The notes under the pieces: generated by a model
What the model saw: only the letters and a program-made list of their open reading frames with translations
The model's database searches: none
Told to the model about the DNA's origin: nothing
Assembly: GCA_964494845.1 (NCBI GenBank)
Contig: CAZBSC010000009.1
Location: 1-32,767, forward strand
Length of the DNA: 32,767 nucleotides
Direction of reading: 5' to 3'
Source: CAYRSA01 sp964494845
GTDB lineage: Bacteria > Patescibacteriota > Saccharimonadia > Saccharimonadales > JAGQNJ01
Translations under genes and position numbers: made by a program
Part shown: positions 1 to 6,596 of the stretch, one piece after another
Position numbering within the stretch: position 1 is the first letter of the stretch
Layout: every line of letters begins with the position of its first letter

Positions 1-55
1 AACCGGGGACACAAGGCTCTTCAAGCCTCTGCTCTACCAACTGAGCTAAAGAGCC
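1..55 (-). tRNA. tRNA-Phe(GAA), 3' end cut by window edge
   Basis: Read on the minus strand, an acceptor strand GGCTCTT is followed by TA, a D-arm closed by GCTC/GAGC, and an anticodon arm GAGGC-TTGAAGA-GCCTT whose anticodon is GAA. The T-arm begins (CCCGG) and is then lost at the window edge, so about 55 of some 76 bases are present. The stem pairing and loop sequence are read directly. Confidence 0.93.
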
Positions 56-163
56 TTGTCGATGTGTAATTGTTTAATTGCCAAACGGCCCTAGGCTTGG
101 TTTAAAATTTTGGATGAAACATCGATAAGACAATACGTATTCTACGGAAAAACAGGGATAAAC

Positions 164-484
164 TCAAGCTGACTTTTTCTTGAATCTATCTTTATCACGC
201 GTTTCTAGCTTTGCTATGGCCTTCTCCATGGCAGGCTCTAAATCGATGCCCTCGGTATTTGCCATACAAATTATGGTGTATAGGACATCTGCTAGCTCGT
301 CGCCAAGATCTGCGTGCTCCTCGCCCGGCTTCTTGGGTTTATCACCGTATTTATGGTTCAAAATCCTGGATACTTCGCCAACCTCTTCTGCTAGCCGGGC
401 AAGTTGGCTCAAAGGATGCCAGTACGGTTTTTCGAATTTCTGTACTGATTCATCAATTTGTTTTTGATAGTCTTTTAAACTCAT
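164..484 (-). CDS. MazG-like nucleotide pyrophosphohydrolase
   Basis: This 106-residue all-alpha protein carries the MazG-type metal-binding pattern: EEVGE at residues 33-37 and DELAD at 62-66, giving ExxE followed by ExxD. The family hydrolyses (d)NTPs to NMPs and pyrophosphate, usually as housecleaning of non-canonical or excess nucleotides in the cytoplasm, and single-domain members of about 100 residues form dimers or tetramers. The exact nucleotide substrate cannot be read from the sequence. The ATG at 484 has no Shine-Dalgarno sequence, but an extended -10 (TGTTATACT, 491-499) ends only six bases upstream, so the mRNA is probably leaderless. The gene stands alone between tRNA-Phe and a gene-poor tRNA-Val flank. 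Confidence 0.9.
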   Translation of the reverse strand: MSLKDYQKQIDESVQKFEKPYWHPLSQLARLAEEVGEVSRILNHKYGDKPKKPGEEHADLGDELADVLYTIICMANTEGIDLEPAMEKAIAKLETRDKDRFKKKSA

Positions 485-490
485 GGTCGT

Positions 491-499
491 AGTATAACA
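491..499 (-). promoter_or_regulatory. Extended -10 promoter of mazG-like gene
   Basis: On the minus strand the nine bases read TGTTATACT, an extended -10 (TGn plus TATACT). The hexamer ends six bases before the ATG at 484, so transcription should begin at or next to the start codon. No convincing -35 is seen at 16-18 bases. Confidence 0.55.
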
Positions 500-533
500 A
501 ATAAAAAATCACACAAATTTGGGGTTTAGTATA

Positions 534-556
534 GTGGGTCGTGAGGTACTCGAGTC
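534..556 (-). repeat. Degenerate copy of tRNA-Val 3' end
   Basis: Bases 534-546 match 812-824 (discriminator, acceptor and T-stem of tRNA-Val) exactly for 13 bases, and the next ten match except for scattered changes. No anticodon or D-arm of a tRNA-Val follows. The 310 bases between the mazG-like gene and tRNA-Val hold no convincing gene; they hold this remnant, an inverted repeat GTGGGTCG (534-541) / CGACCCAC (629-636), a small hairpin GTCACT-TAC-AGTGAC nearby, and the hairpin at 772-812. Confidence 0.7.
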
Positions 557-771
557 ACTTACAGTGACCTCAAAACTTCACTATTCCAAGCAATTGCCGG
601 GTTTAGTAGAGAGATTACGTGTTTGACCCGACCCACAATAATTTTCTTGACTGAAAATTCTCGCGGGCCCGTCTCGGCGTCTGCGCCTTTCGCTATAAGC
701 GAAAACTCAGACAGGCCTCCGACCGTTCTCGCCCCACGAAAGCCAAGCAGTTGGCTTTCTTCACATCTCAA

Positions 772-812
772 CCAATAAAAAAAGACTCCTGCAAGGAATC
801 TTTTTTTATTGG
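772..812. terminator. Strong bidirectional hairpin terminator after tRNA-Val
   Basis: A perfect 14-bp inverted repeat pairs 772-785 with 799-812, with a further TCC/GGA inside it. On both strands an inner GC-containing stem is followed by seven T, the form of an intrinsic terminator. On the minus strand it overlaps the encoded CCA end of tRNA-Val, so it may both terminate and delimit the precursor. Confidence 0.75.
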
Positions 813-886
813 TGGGTCGTGAGGGACTCGAACCCCCGACCCCCTCGGTGTAAACGAGGTGCTCTAGCCAACTGAGCTAACGACCC
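810..886 (-). tRNA. tRNA-Val(TAC) with encoded CCA
   Basis: Minus strand: acceptor GGGTCGT pairs with ACGACCC, the D-arm is GCTC...GAGC, the anticodon arm is CCTCG-TTTACAC-CGAGG (anticodon TAC, valine), and the T-arm loop is TTCGAGT. The discriminator A (813) is followed by an encoded CCA (810-812). All four stems are intact. Confidence 0.96.
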
Positions 887-986
887 ATTACAATTAATGG
901 TACCGCAGAATAATAGCCTATAACAGAGATAAATTCAAGCTCGCTTCTTGAAAAAGTCCCTGTTCCCCAGTATGCTTATATCCTAA

Positions 987-1070
987 GCGCGAGTGGTGGA
1001 ACGGTAGACACGCCAGTCTGAGGGACTGGTGCCGAAAGGTGTGGAGGTTCGAATCCTCTCTCGCGCACCA
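987..1070 (+). tRNA. tRNA-Leu(GAG) with encoded CCA
   Basis: An acceptor GCGCGAG pairs with CTCGCGC, followed by ACCA. The anticodon arm is CCAGT-CTGAGGG-ACTGG (anticodon GAG), and there is a long variable arm (GTGCCGAAAGGTGT) as expected for a class II leucine tRNA. The final 20 bases recur exactly at 1228-1247. Confidence 0.96.
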
Positions 1071-1071
1071 T
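1051..1071 (+). repeat. Direct repeat copy 1 (tRNA-Leu 3' end)
   Basis: This is the 21-base segment formed by the last 20 bases of tRNA-Leu plus one T. An identical copy starts at 1228, 177 bases downstream. The arrangement is what site-specific integration at a tRNA 3' end leaves behind. Confidence 0.85.
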
Positions 1072-1108
1072 TCTTCATTGCTCTGTTTACCGACAGGACA
1101 ATGAAGAA
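1071..1108 (+). terminator. Hairpin after tRNA-Leu
   Basis: TTCTTCATTG (1071-1080) pairs perfectly with CAATGAAGAA (1099-1108), with CTGT/ACAG pairing inside, and TTTT follows. It begins at the base after the tRNA CCA end and is a plausible intrinsic terminator for tRNA-Leu. Confidence 0.6.
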
Positions 1109-1138
1109 TTTTGATCGAATAGGTTCAAACCCTCGGGT

Positions 1139-1168
1139 CATAAACAGCCCAGCGGCTGTTTATGTTTT
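1139..1168 (+). terminator. Second hairpin with T-tract
   Basis: An 11-bp perfect stem (1139-1149 with 1154-1164) has a four-base loop CAGC and is followed by TTTT. It lies inside the interval bounded by the two copies of the tRNA-Leu 3' end and looks like an intrinsic terminator on the plus strand. Confidence 0.65.
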
Positions 1169-1227
1169 ACTTACTTGCCCGCATGCGCAATTACTAAAAG
1201 TAATTTTGTCGCTAGCGGTAGATGAAG

Positions 1228-1248
1228 GAATCCTCTCTCGCGCACCAT
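1228..1248 (+). repeat. Direct repeat copy 2 (orphan tRNA-Leu 3' end)
   Basis: These 21 bases are identical to 1051-1071, including the CCA, but no tRNA body precedes them. The copy lies 15 bases beyond the stop of the converging FAD oxidase gene. It is read as an att-like remnant or partial tRNA duplication. Confidence 0.85.
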
Positions 1249-1262
1249 ATACATCCGGGACT

Positions 1263-2900
1263 TTAGCTCCTGGGTAGATGGTCATAAAGATGATCCATAG
1301 AGTATTCTTCGCGGAGTAGCGGTTTTATGTCATCGATAGTTACGCCAATTTTTACACCAGGATTTAGAATATTGTGCGGATCAAATATTGTTTTAATTTT
1401 TTCGAACAAACCATAGACTTCATCACCATATAGTTGTTTTAAGTATGGAGCGCGCAGGCGTCCATCGCTGTGCTCGCCACTGGTACTGCCACCAAGACCA
1501 ATGACCAGGTTATAATAATCATCGATGATATTGAACACTTTTTGACGGTCGCCAACAGCTGACAAATCCAGAAAAGGCTGCATGTGCAAATTGGCGTTAC
1601 CGGCGTGGCCCCAAATAGCAACTTTTAGGTGATACTTATCAAAAATTTGGTAGATACCATCCATGTATTCGGCTAATCTTTCCGACGGAACAATCCCGTC
1701 TTCGATTATAGGCAATGCTTTTGATTTACCTTCGGTATGAGTAATAACCGAGGCGGCGCTGTGTCTAATCTTCCACAATTTTTCTTTAGCGGCACCGTCA
1801 GTTTCCACCTGAAATGTCACACCATGTTTTTGTAAAATTTTGCCAGTTCGTTTGCTCATACGCTTTTGTACGCGGTCGCTCTGATTATCGAATTCTATTA
1901 GGACAATTAGCTTATGGAATGGCTTCTCGACAATCCCTTTTAACTGGTTGGGGTTAATGCTATCTAGTAGATTCAACAGATTATCGTCTACAACCTCGAG
2001 CGCGCAGGGCTGATCGGGCAATTTATTTAGCTCCATGACAATTTTTTGAGCAGAATCGATATCATCAAAAAATGCAGCAATGAGAGTGGTGTTGGGGTTG
2101 TATGGTTCTGTTCCTAGCACTGCCTCAGTAACTATTCCCAGTGTTCCCTGCGATCCTACGAATAACGGCGTTAGATCAAACGACCCATTTTTCTGCTTGA
2201 TGTCTTGGATATCGTAGCCAGCAGAATTTTTGCTGACGTTCAGGGTCATGTTATTGATAATATCTTTGTTGTCGTCGATTAATCCGTCGAGGGCACGATA
2301 AATTTCGCCCTCAAATGTGGACAAGCCCATCTTTTTATTTAGTTCTCGCTTTGTCAATCGGCCGGTCTCGATTACTTCACCGTTAGCCAGAACAACTCTG
2401 AGCGCCCTAGTATAATTGCGGGTATTGCCATACTTTAAGGTTTTTTCGCCACTAGCATTGTTAGAAACTGCTCCACCAAGAGTCGAAAACTCGATTGATG
2501 ATGGAAATGGAGGTAAAAAACGCCCATGAGTGTGCAACGCTTGTTGCAGTTTGGCATACACAAGGCCTGGTTCGACGACTACGTCTCCGGAACGAGAATC
2601 GAGCTCGATAAGCTTGTTCATATGTGCAGGAAAAACCAATACTATTCCCTCGCCAATAGCTGCACCTGCCTGGTCACTACCTCGCCCACGGGCTGTTATG
2701 CCTAGAGGCCGGCCTCTTTCTGCTAATTGCCATGCAAATTTGGCTGTTTTTCTTACGTCGTTTTCGTTTTGTGGGTAGACAACCATTGCCGGCATTAATT
2801 GGAAAACACCACCATCCGTCGAAAAATACTTCCGGGCATCAGCAGATGTCATAACTTCGCCTAACAAATGTTCCTGCAAATAATGAGCGACCTTATTCAT
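1263..2900 (-). CDS. FAD-linked oxidase, GlcD/D-lactate dehydrogenase-like
   Basis: This 545-residue flavoprotein has an N-terminal PCMH-type FAD-binding domain (about residues 30-220, with ITARGRGSDQAG and FSTLGGAVSNNASG loops that hold the cofactor) and a C-terminal FAD-oxidase domain ending in IFDPHNILNPGVK. The WGHAGNANLHMQP segment near residue 430 carries the histidines that bind metal and substrate in D-2-hydroxyacid dehydrogenases. Relatives oxidise D-lactate, glycolate or other 2-hydroxyacids. The substrate and electron acceptor are not evident, and no iron-sulfur domain or GlcE/GlcF partner is nearby. It is last in the minus-strand run, 73 bases after the peptide-binding protein gene, and may be transcribed separately. 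Clear family, open substrate. Confidence 0.9.
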   Translation of the reverse strand: MNKVAHYLQEHLLGEVMTSADARKYFSTDGGVFQLMPAMVVYPQNENDVRKTAKFAWQLAERGRPLGITARGRGSDQAGAAIGEGIVLVFPAHMNKLIELDSRSGDVVVEPGLVYAKLQQALHTHGRFLPPFPSSIEFSTLGGAVSNNASGEKTLKYGNTRNYTRALRVVLANGEVIETGRLTKRELNKKMGLSTFEGEIYRALDGLIDDNKDIINNMTLNVSKNSAGYDIQDIKQKNGSFDLTPLFVGSQGTLGIVTEAVLGTEPYNPNTTLIAAFFDDIDSAQKIVMELNKLPDQPCALEVVDDNLLNLLDSINPNQLKGIVEKPFHKLIVLIEFDNQSDRVQKRMSKRTGKILQKHGVTFQVETDGAAKEKLWKIRHSAASVITHTEGKSKALPIIEDGIVPSERLAEYMDGIYQIFDKYHLKVAIWGHAGNANLHMQPFLDLSAVGDRQKVFNIIDDYYNLVIGLGGSTSGEHSDGRLRAPYLKQLYGDEVYGLFEKIKTIFDPHNILNPGVKIGVTIDDIKPLLREEYSMDHLYDHLPRS

Positions 2901-2973
2901 AGATTTTTCTGTTCCCTTAGTCCGTTAAAACATTAGCATTTCTTTTTCTAATAATAACATAAGCACGCAAAGC

Positions 2974-4764
2974 TTACTCCTGTGTTTTTAATGCTTCTTT
3001 AATGGTCCAATTGACTATGTTTGCGAATCTGTCGGTGGGACTAACGAATTTTGTGGGCATAAAACCCTGAACACTGTCTGAAGTAATGTACAAATACCTG
3101 GGCTGATAAAGCGCTATCGCCGGCGCATCGGTGCGCCACTGTGCAAGCATTGGCTTGTACTTCGTAGCCCGCAGTTTTGGGTCAACGCGACTTCGACCGC
3201 CCTCTAGAGCCTGGTCTAGAATATTTGATTTGTATTCCGCTAGATTAAGCCTTCCTGACGACCCGGCATCTGCCTGTGAGCTGTGCCAATAAGCATATAT
3301 ATCAGGGTCATTGCCCAGACTAATGCCGTACAAAAGAGCTTGATAGTTATGAAAAGCAATCGTAGACTGGAGCTCTTCATCGGACTGGAGAGCAACATCC
3401 AACTTTACGCCTATTGCTCGCCATTGTTTTTGCAAAACACTAGTAACATACGAATACTGACTATTGCTGCGAGAGAACATCCTAACCGTCAACTCTTGGC
3501 CTTTTTTAGTTCTTATTCCTTTATCATTTATTTTAACCCAGCCAGATTTTTTTAGTAGCAGTTTAGCCTGCTTGGGGTTATATGCCTGCTGAGTTATTTT
3601 TTTGTTGTAACCTGTATGACTTCTTAGTAACAAGCTGTCCGATTTGATAACAGGATATCCTAGCCCAGTAACAATTTCGTTTACATCCGTGCCTTTGGTT
3701 AGCGCTCGTCTAACATTGGCGTCTTTTAGAATTTCATCAGAGTTTTTCAGAAAAACCATTATTTCACCCATTAACGGCACACTATATTGCTTCGTAGAAA
3801 GATCATTAGATTTGTTGTCCGGCATATTGTCCAAGCCAGCCGCACCAGTAATCTCTTTGTTGTTCATGCTAGTGATTAACGCCTCGTCGTTTCTGAAAGC
3901 CCGAACTGTGAATCTATCCAATTTTGGTGCACCAAGGTAATATTGTTCATTTTTAATAAGACCAATCTGCTCTTCCCTGGTTTCTAAAGTTGAACCGTCA
4001 ACCTGTATAGAATCCCATTTGAACGGTCCTGAGCCGATGGGGTTGGCGGTATTGAAAGATACCGAACGAAGTTGCGAAGCCGGAATATTGCTTAGTAAAT
4101 GCTTTGGCACAATGCCCGAAGTCAGTGAATGCGGGAAAGAAGCAAGAGCGTGCGGCAAATCGAACTCGACAGTATGGCTATTAATGGCCTTTATTTTAAC
4201 CCCTTTCCAGTTGGGCAATAGAGGTGATTGAGCGTCAGAATTTTGAATAGTTTCGTAGGTAAAAACCACGTCCTCGGCGGTCAATGGTTTGCCATCGTGC
4301 CAATAAACGTTATCACGAAGTTTTATAGTATAAACATCTGCTTGGCGGTTAGAGCTCAGTTTTAACGCCAAATCACCCACCAGCTTATTGTTGCTATCAT
4401 ATTGCATAATACTTGAGAAAAGTAGCTTGGCCACTGTCGAGTCTACTGGTCCGGTTGCATATATTGGATTTGCGTTGGTGAAAGAGCCCAATACACCTTC
4501 CGTATAAGTCCCACCAGCTGCAGGGCTTAGCTGTTGATAATACTGCGATAGGCCACGCGTTTGAACAACAACACCTCCTACCAACAAGGCCAAGAGCATT
4601 ATCCAGGCAAAAACGAAACGTCTAACACCAACAAAACGACCCAGTCGCCCAAAAAAATGCCTCTCTAAGCCTGCTTCGGCCTGCTGGCCAATATTCTCAA
4701 CGTGTTTTTGGCTCTTCTTGAACCTACGGCTCCAATGTAACTTTCGTTGCTTATCAGCTGCCAT
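2974..4764 (-). CDS. Membrane-anchored oligopeptide-binding protein (ABC SBP family 5)
   Basis: This 596-residue protein has a basic cytoplasmic segment of about 48 residues, one membrane helix (about 50-68), then an extracytoplasmic solute-binding domain of family 5 (OppA/DppA type). Typical signs are the NANPIYATGPVDS opening, WHDGKPLTAEDVVFTYE near residue 150 and NPIGSGPFKWD. There is no lipobox, so the anchor is the uncleaved N-terminal helix, unlike lipid-anchored relatives. Binding of peptides is expected from the family, which suits a cell that imports most of its amino acids. No permease or ATPase genes are adjacent. The start has an AAGGGG Shine-Dalgarno sequence eight bases or so upstream, and a TATAAT-containing stretch at the end of secG could be an internal promoter. 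Confidence 0.9.
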   Translation of the reverse strand: MAADKQRKLHWSRRFKKSQKHVENIGQQAEAGLERHFFGRLGRFVGVRRFVFAWIMLLALLVGGVVVQTRGLSQYYQQLSPAAGGTYTEGVLGSFTNANPIYATGPVDSTVAKLLFSSIMQYDSNNKLVGDLALKLSSNRQADVYTIKLRDNVYWHDGKPLTAEDVVFTYETIQNSDAQSPLLPNWKGVKIKAINSHTVEFDLPHALASFPHSLTSGIVPKHLLSNIPASQLRSVSFNTANPIGSGPFKWDSIQVDGSTLETREEQIGLIKNEQYYLGAPKLDRFTVRAFRNDEALITSMNNKEITGAAGLDNMPDNKSNDLSTKQYSVPLMGEIMVFLKNSDEILKDANVRRALTKGTDVNEIVTGLGYPVIKSDSLLLRSHTGYNKKITQQAYNPKQAKLLLKKSGWVKINDKGIRTKKGQELTVRMFSRSNSQYSYVTSVLQKQWRAIGVKLDVALQSDEELQSTIAFHNYQALLYGISLGNDPDIYAYWHSSQADAGSSGRLNLAEYKSNILDQALEGGRSRVDPKLRATKYKPMLAQWRTDAPAIALYQPRYLYITSDSVQGFMPTKFVSPTDRFANIVNWTIKEALKTQE

Positions 4765-4783
4765 TTAACCCCTTAGATTATAC

Positions 4784-4999
4784 TTATGCCAAAACAACAT
4801 TTAGGATAATAGAGCCTGCGAATATAAATGCTGCGATTATTGTCATTTGGAATATAGTCTTGTCAGAGCCCCTTCTGACTGTATTTATTTCAGCGCCACC
4901 ACCAAAACCCGCTCCAAGTGTTGCTCCACGGGTTTGCACCAAAATCAAAATAATCATGAATATTGCACTGACGATGGTTACTATATTAATTAAATTCAT
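4784..4999 (-). CDS. secG: Protein translocase subunit SecG
   Basis: This 71-residue protein has two membrane helices (about 4-22 and 48-69) joined by a glycine-rich loop, with ILVQTRGATLGAGFGGG matching the conserved SecG segment. SecG joins SecY and SecE in the plasma membrane channel and helps SecA-driven export. It starts at an ATG within an ATGA overlap with the end of the upstream holin-like gene, and has a strong GGAGG six bases before the start, so translation is likely coupled. Length and topology are normal for the family. Confidence 0.93.
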   Translation of the reverse strand: MNLINIVTIVSAIFMIILILVQTRGATLGAGFGGGAEINTVRRGSDKTIFQMTIIAAFIFAGSIILNVVLA

Positions 5000-5361
5000 C
5001 TTTCCTCCAAAATAGCGGTCACTAGGTAGTTTACCAGTCCAATGATGATACCGGCAAGTAATGCGGTACCAAAATTTGCTACTTCGAGCTTGTCATAGAA
5101 CTTACTAGCCAGCAGAACCATCAGAGCGTTGATGATAATCATGAAAAAACCTAGCGAGAATAACAGGGCTGGCAATGATAATAAAACAACTATAGGTTTT
5201 ATGATTGTATTAATAATTGCCAAGATTAATCCAGCAACAACAATTACACCTAATTTGTCCTGATACGTGATTCTTCCACTTCCAAGTACGCTGGCAGCAA
5301 TCCATAGACCCAGTCCACAGACAAACCATCTCACTAAAAATCGGCTAAATGGACTTTTCAT
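4996..5361 (-). CDS. Phage_holin_4_2 family membrane protein
   Basis: This 121-residue protein is almost entirely hydrophobic, with four predicted membrane helices and the family-like segments IINTIIKPIVVLLSLP and FFMIIINALMVLLAS. It fits the four-helix family named for mycobacteriophage holins (PF04020), which is common in chromosomes far from any prophage; its cellular role is unknown. No phage genes are nearby, so a lysis role is not supported. Its end overlaps the secG start by four bases and its start is 23 bases after the pepP stop, placing it inside the operon. No good Shine-Dalgarno sequence precedes the ATG. Confidence 0.82.
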   Translation of the reverse strand: MKSPFSRFLVRWFVCGLGLWIAASVLGSGRITYQDKLGVIVVAGLILAIINTIIKPIVVLLSLPALLFSLGFFMIIINALMVLLASKFYDKLEVANFGTALLAGIIIGLVNYLVTAILEER

Positions 5362-5384
5362 AATTAACTTAAGCTTATTGTAGT

Positions 5385-6596
5385 TTATTCTAGTATCGCC
5401 GGCAAGCTACTACTCAGAACCTTGCAACCATTTTTTGTAATCAGCACATCATCCTCAATACGTACGCCTATATTTTCTTCAGGAATATAAATGCCGGGTT
5501 CAACTGTTATCACCATATTAGGCTTCAAAGGACCGCGATAATCCCCTACATCATGCACATCTAGTCCGAGAAAATGCGATGTAGCATGCGGAAAATAACG
5601 TCGGATGGCTTTCTTTGTCGGCTCCTGTATCAGGCCAAGTTCCATCAACACAGTCCCGGTGAATTTTTCGACGTTCTGTTCACTTTGCAATAATGACATT
5701 CCTGGTTTCAACTGAGATAAAGCATATTTTTGGATATCGCTGACAGCTTCTATAATTTGTTTTTGTCTCTTCGTTGGTGTGCCAGCGACTACAGTTCTGG
5801 TTATATCTGCGGCATAGTTGATAACTTCCGCCCCGATATCTACCAGAATTATCTCCCCATTCTTTATCGGGCTACTGTTTTGATGGTAGTGTAATGTGCA
5901 CGATCTCTTTCCACTGCCGACGATGGGAGTGTAAGCATGAGTTGCTTTTTTAAGAGTGAAAAACTTATTAAATTCTGCTTCTATCTCGTATTCTGTCTTA
6001 AATGCTTTGCGTGATTTACCTTGGAGAATTTCTCTAAATGCATCAGTTGTTATCCGAATAGCTTTATTAAGCTGCCTCAGCTCCTGGGGCTGTTTCACCA
6101 TTCTAGCCTGCACTACAGCCGCATTTATAGTTCTTAGTCGTGCCTTTGGTGCCATATGTTGTTTTATTTTTTTTCTTAGGCGGAAACGCGCGTCGTTCAA
6201 AACAAAATCAGCATTCTTTCGAACGACTGGTGCTATATGGCCAACGTAGTGAGCATCGTTTATTAGTTTGGTTAATAATTCCCATCCAACCTCATTTTCA
6301 TATATTTCGTCCACACCAGACTGTTTTTTAAGTTTCTTTTTGCTAACCTGACCATCAAAAAAAATTTCCACTTCTGATCTTTTTGGAGCAATCATAAAAC
6401 TAGTAGATGAGGAAAAAACCAGAATGTAATCTGGTTCGTTGACGCCACAAAAATACCAAAAACTACTATCTTGCCGAAAAGCGTACAGATTATCTCCGTT
6501 TCTCTGCATACGACTATTGGCAGTCAGAATTATTATGTCGCATCCGGCCTTTCCCAAAATTTTTCTACGGTTATCAATGAAAAAGTCCGCGTTCAC
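5385..6596 (-). CDS. pepP: Xaa-Pro aminopeptidase (M24)
   Basis: This 403-residue enzyme has an N-terminal aminopeptidase-P domain (about 1-140) and a C-terminal creatinase-fold M24 domain. The two-metal site is complete: D253, D264, H341, E366 and E381, with the HFLGLDVHDVGD and TVEPGIYIP motifs. It releases an N-terminal residue that precedes proline and acts in the cytoplasm, where it would help use imported peptides; the peptide-binding protein downstream in the same run fits this. Its ATG overlaps the uvrC stop by four bases (ATGA), which indicates translational coupling. Length is close to the bacterial PepP norm of about 440. Confidence 0.94.
   Translation of the reverse strand: MNADFFIDNRRKILGKAGCDIIILTANSRMQRNGDNLYAFRQDSSFWYFCGVNEPDYILVFSSSTSFMIAPKRSEVEIFFDGQVSKKKLKKQSGVDEIYENEVGWELLTKLINDAHYVGHIAPVVRKNADFVLNDARFRLRKKIKQHMAPKARLRTINAAVVQARMVKQPQELRQLNKAIRITTDAFREILQGKSRKAFKTEYEIEAEFNKFFTLKKATHAYTPIVGSGKRSCTLHYHQNSSPIKNGEIILVDIGAEVINYAADITRTVVAGTPTKRQKQIIEAVSDIQKYALSQLKPGMSLLQSEQNVEKFTGTVLMELGLIQEPTKKAIRRYFPHATSHFLGLDVHDVGDYRGPLKPNMVITVEPGIYIPEENIGVRIEDDVLITKNGCKVLSSSLPAILE

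Noticed and set aside
559..771. A 70-codon open frame on the minus strand between mazG and tRNA-Val
   Set aside because: It overlaps hairpin-rich, tRNA-remnant DNA, has no ribosome binding site or promoter at its start and no recognisable protein features.
1029..1277. An 82-codon plus-strand frame starting inside tRNA-Leu
   Set aside because: It begins within the tRNA and runs through two hairpins and the repeated tRNA end; the open frame is incidental.
4996..5361. A phage lysis gene (holin) and hence a prophage
   Set aside because: The family name is historical; no other phage genes are near, and the gene sits within a housekeeping operon.
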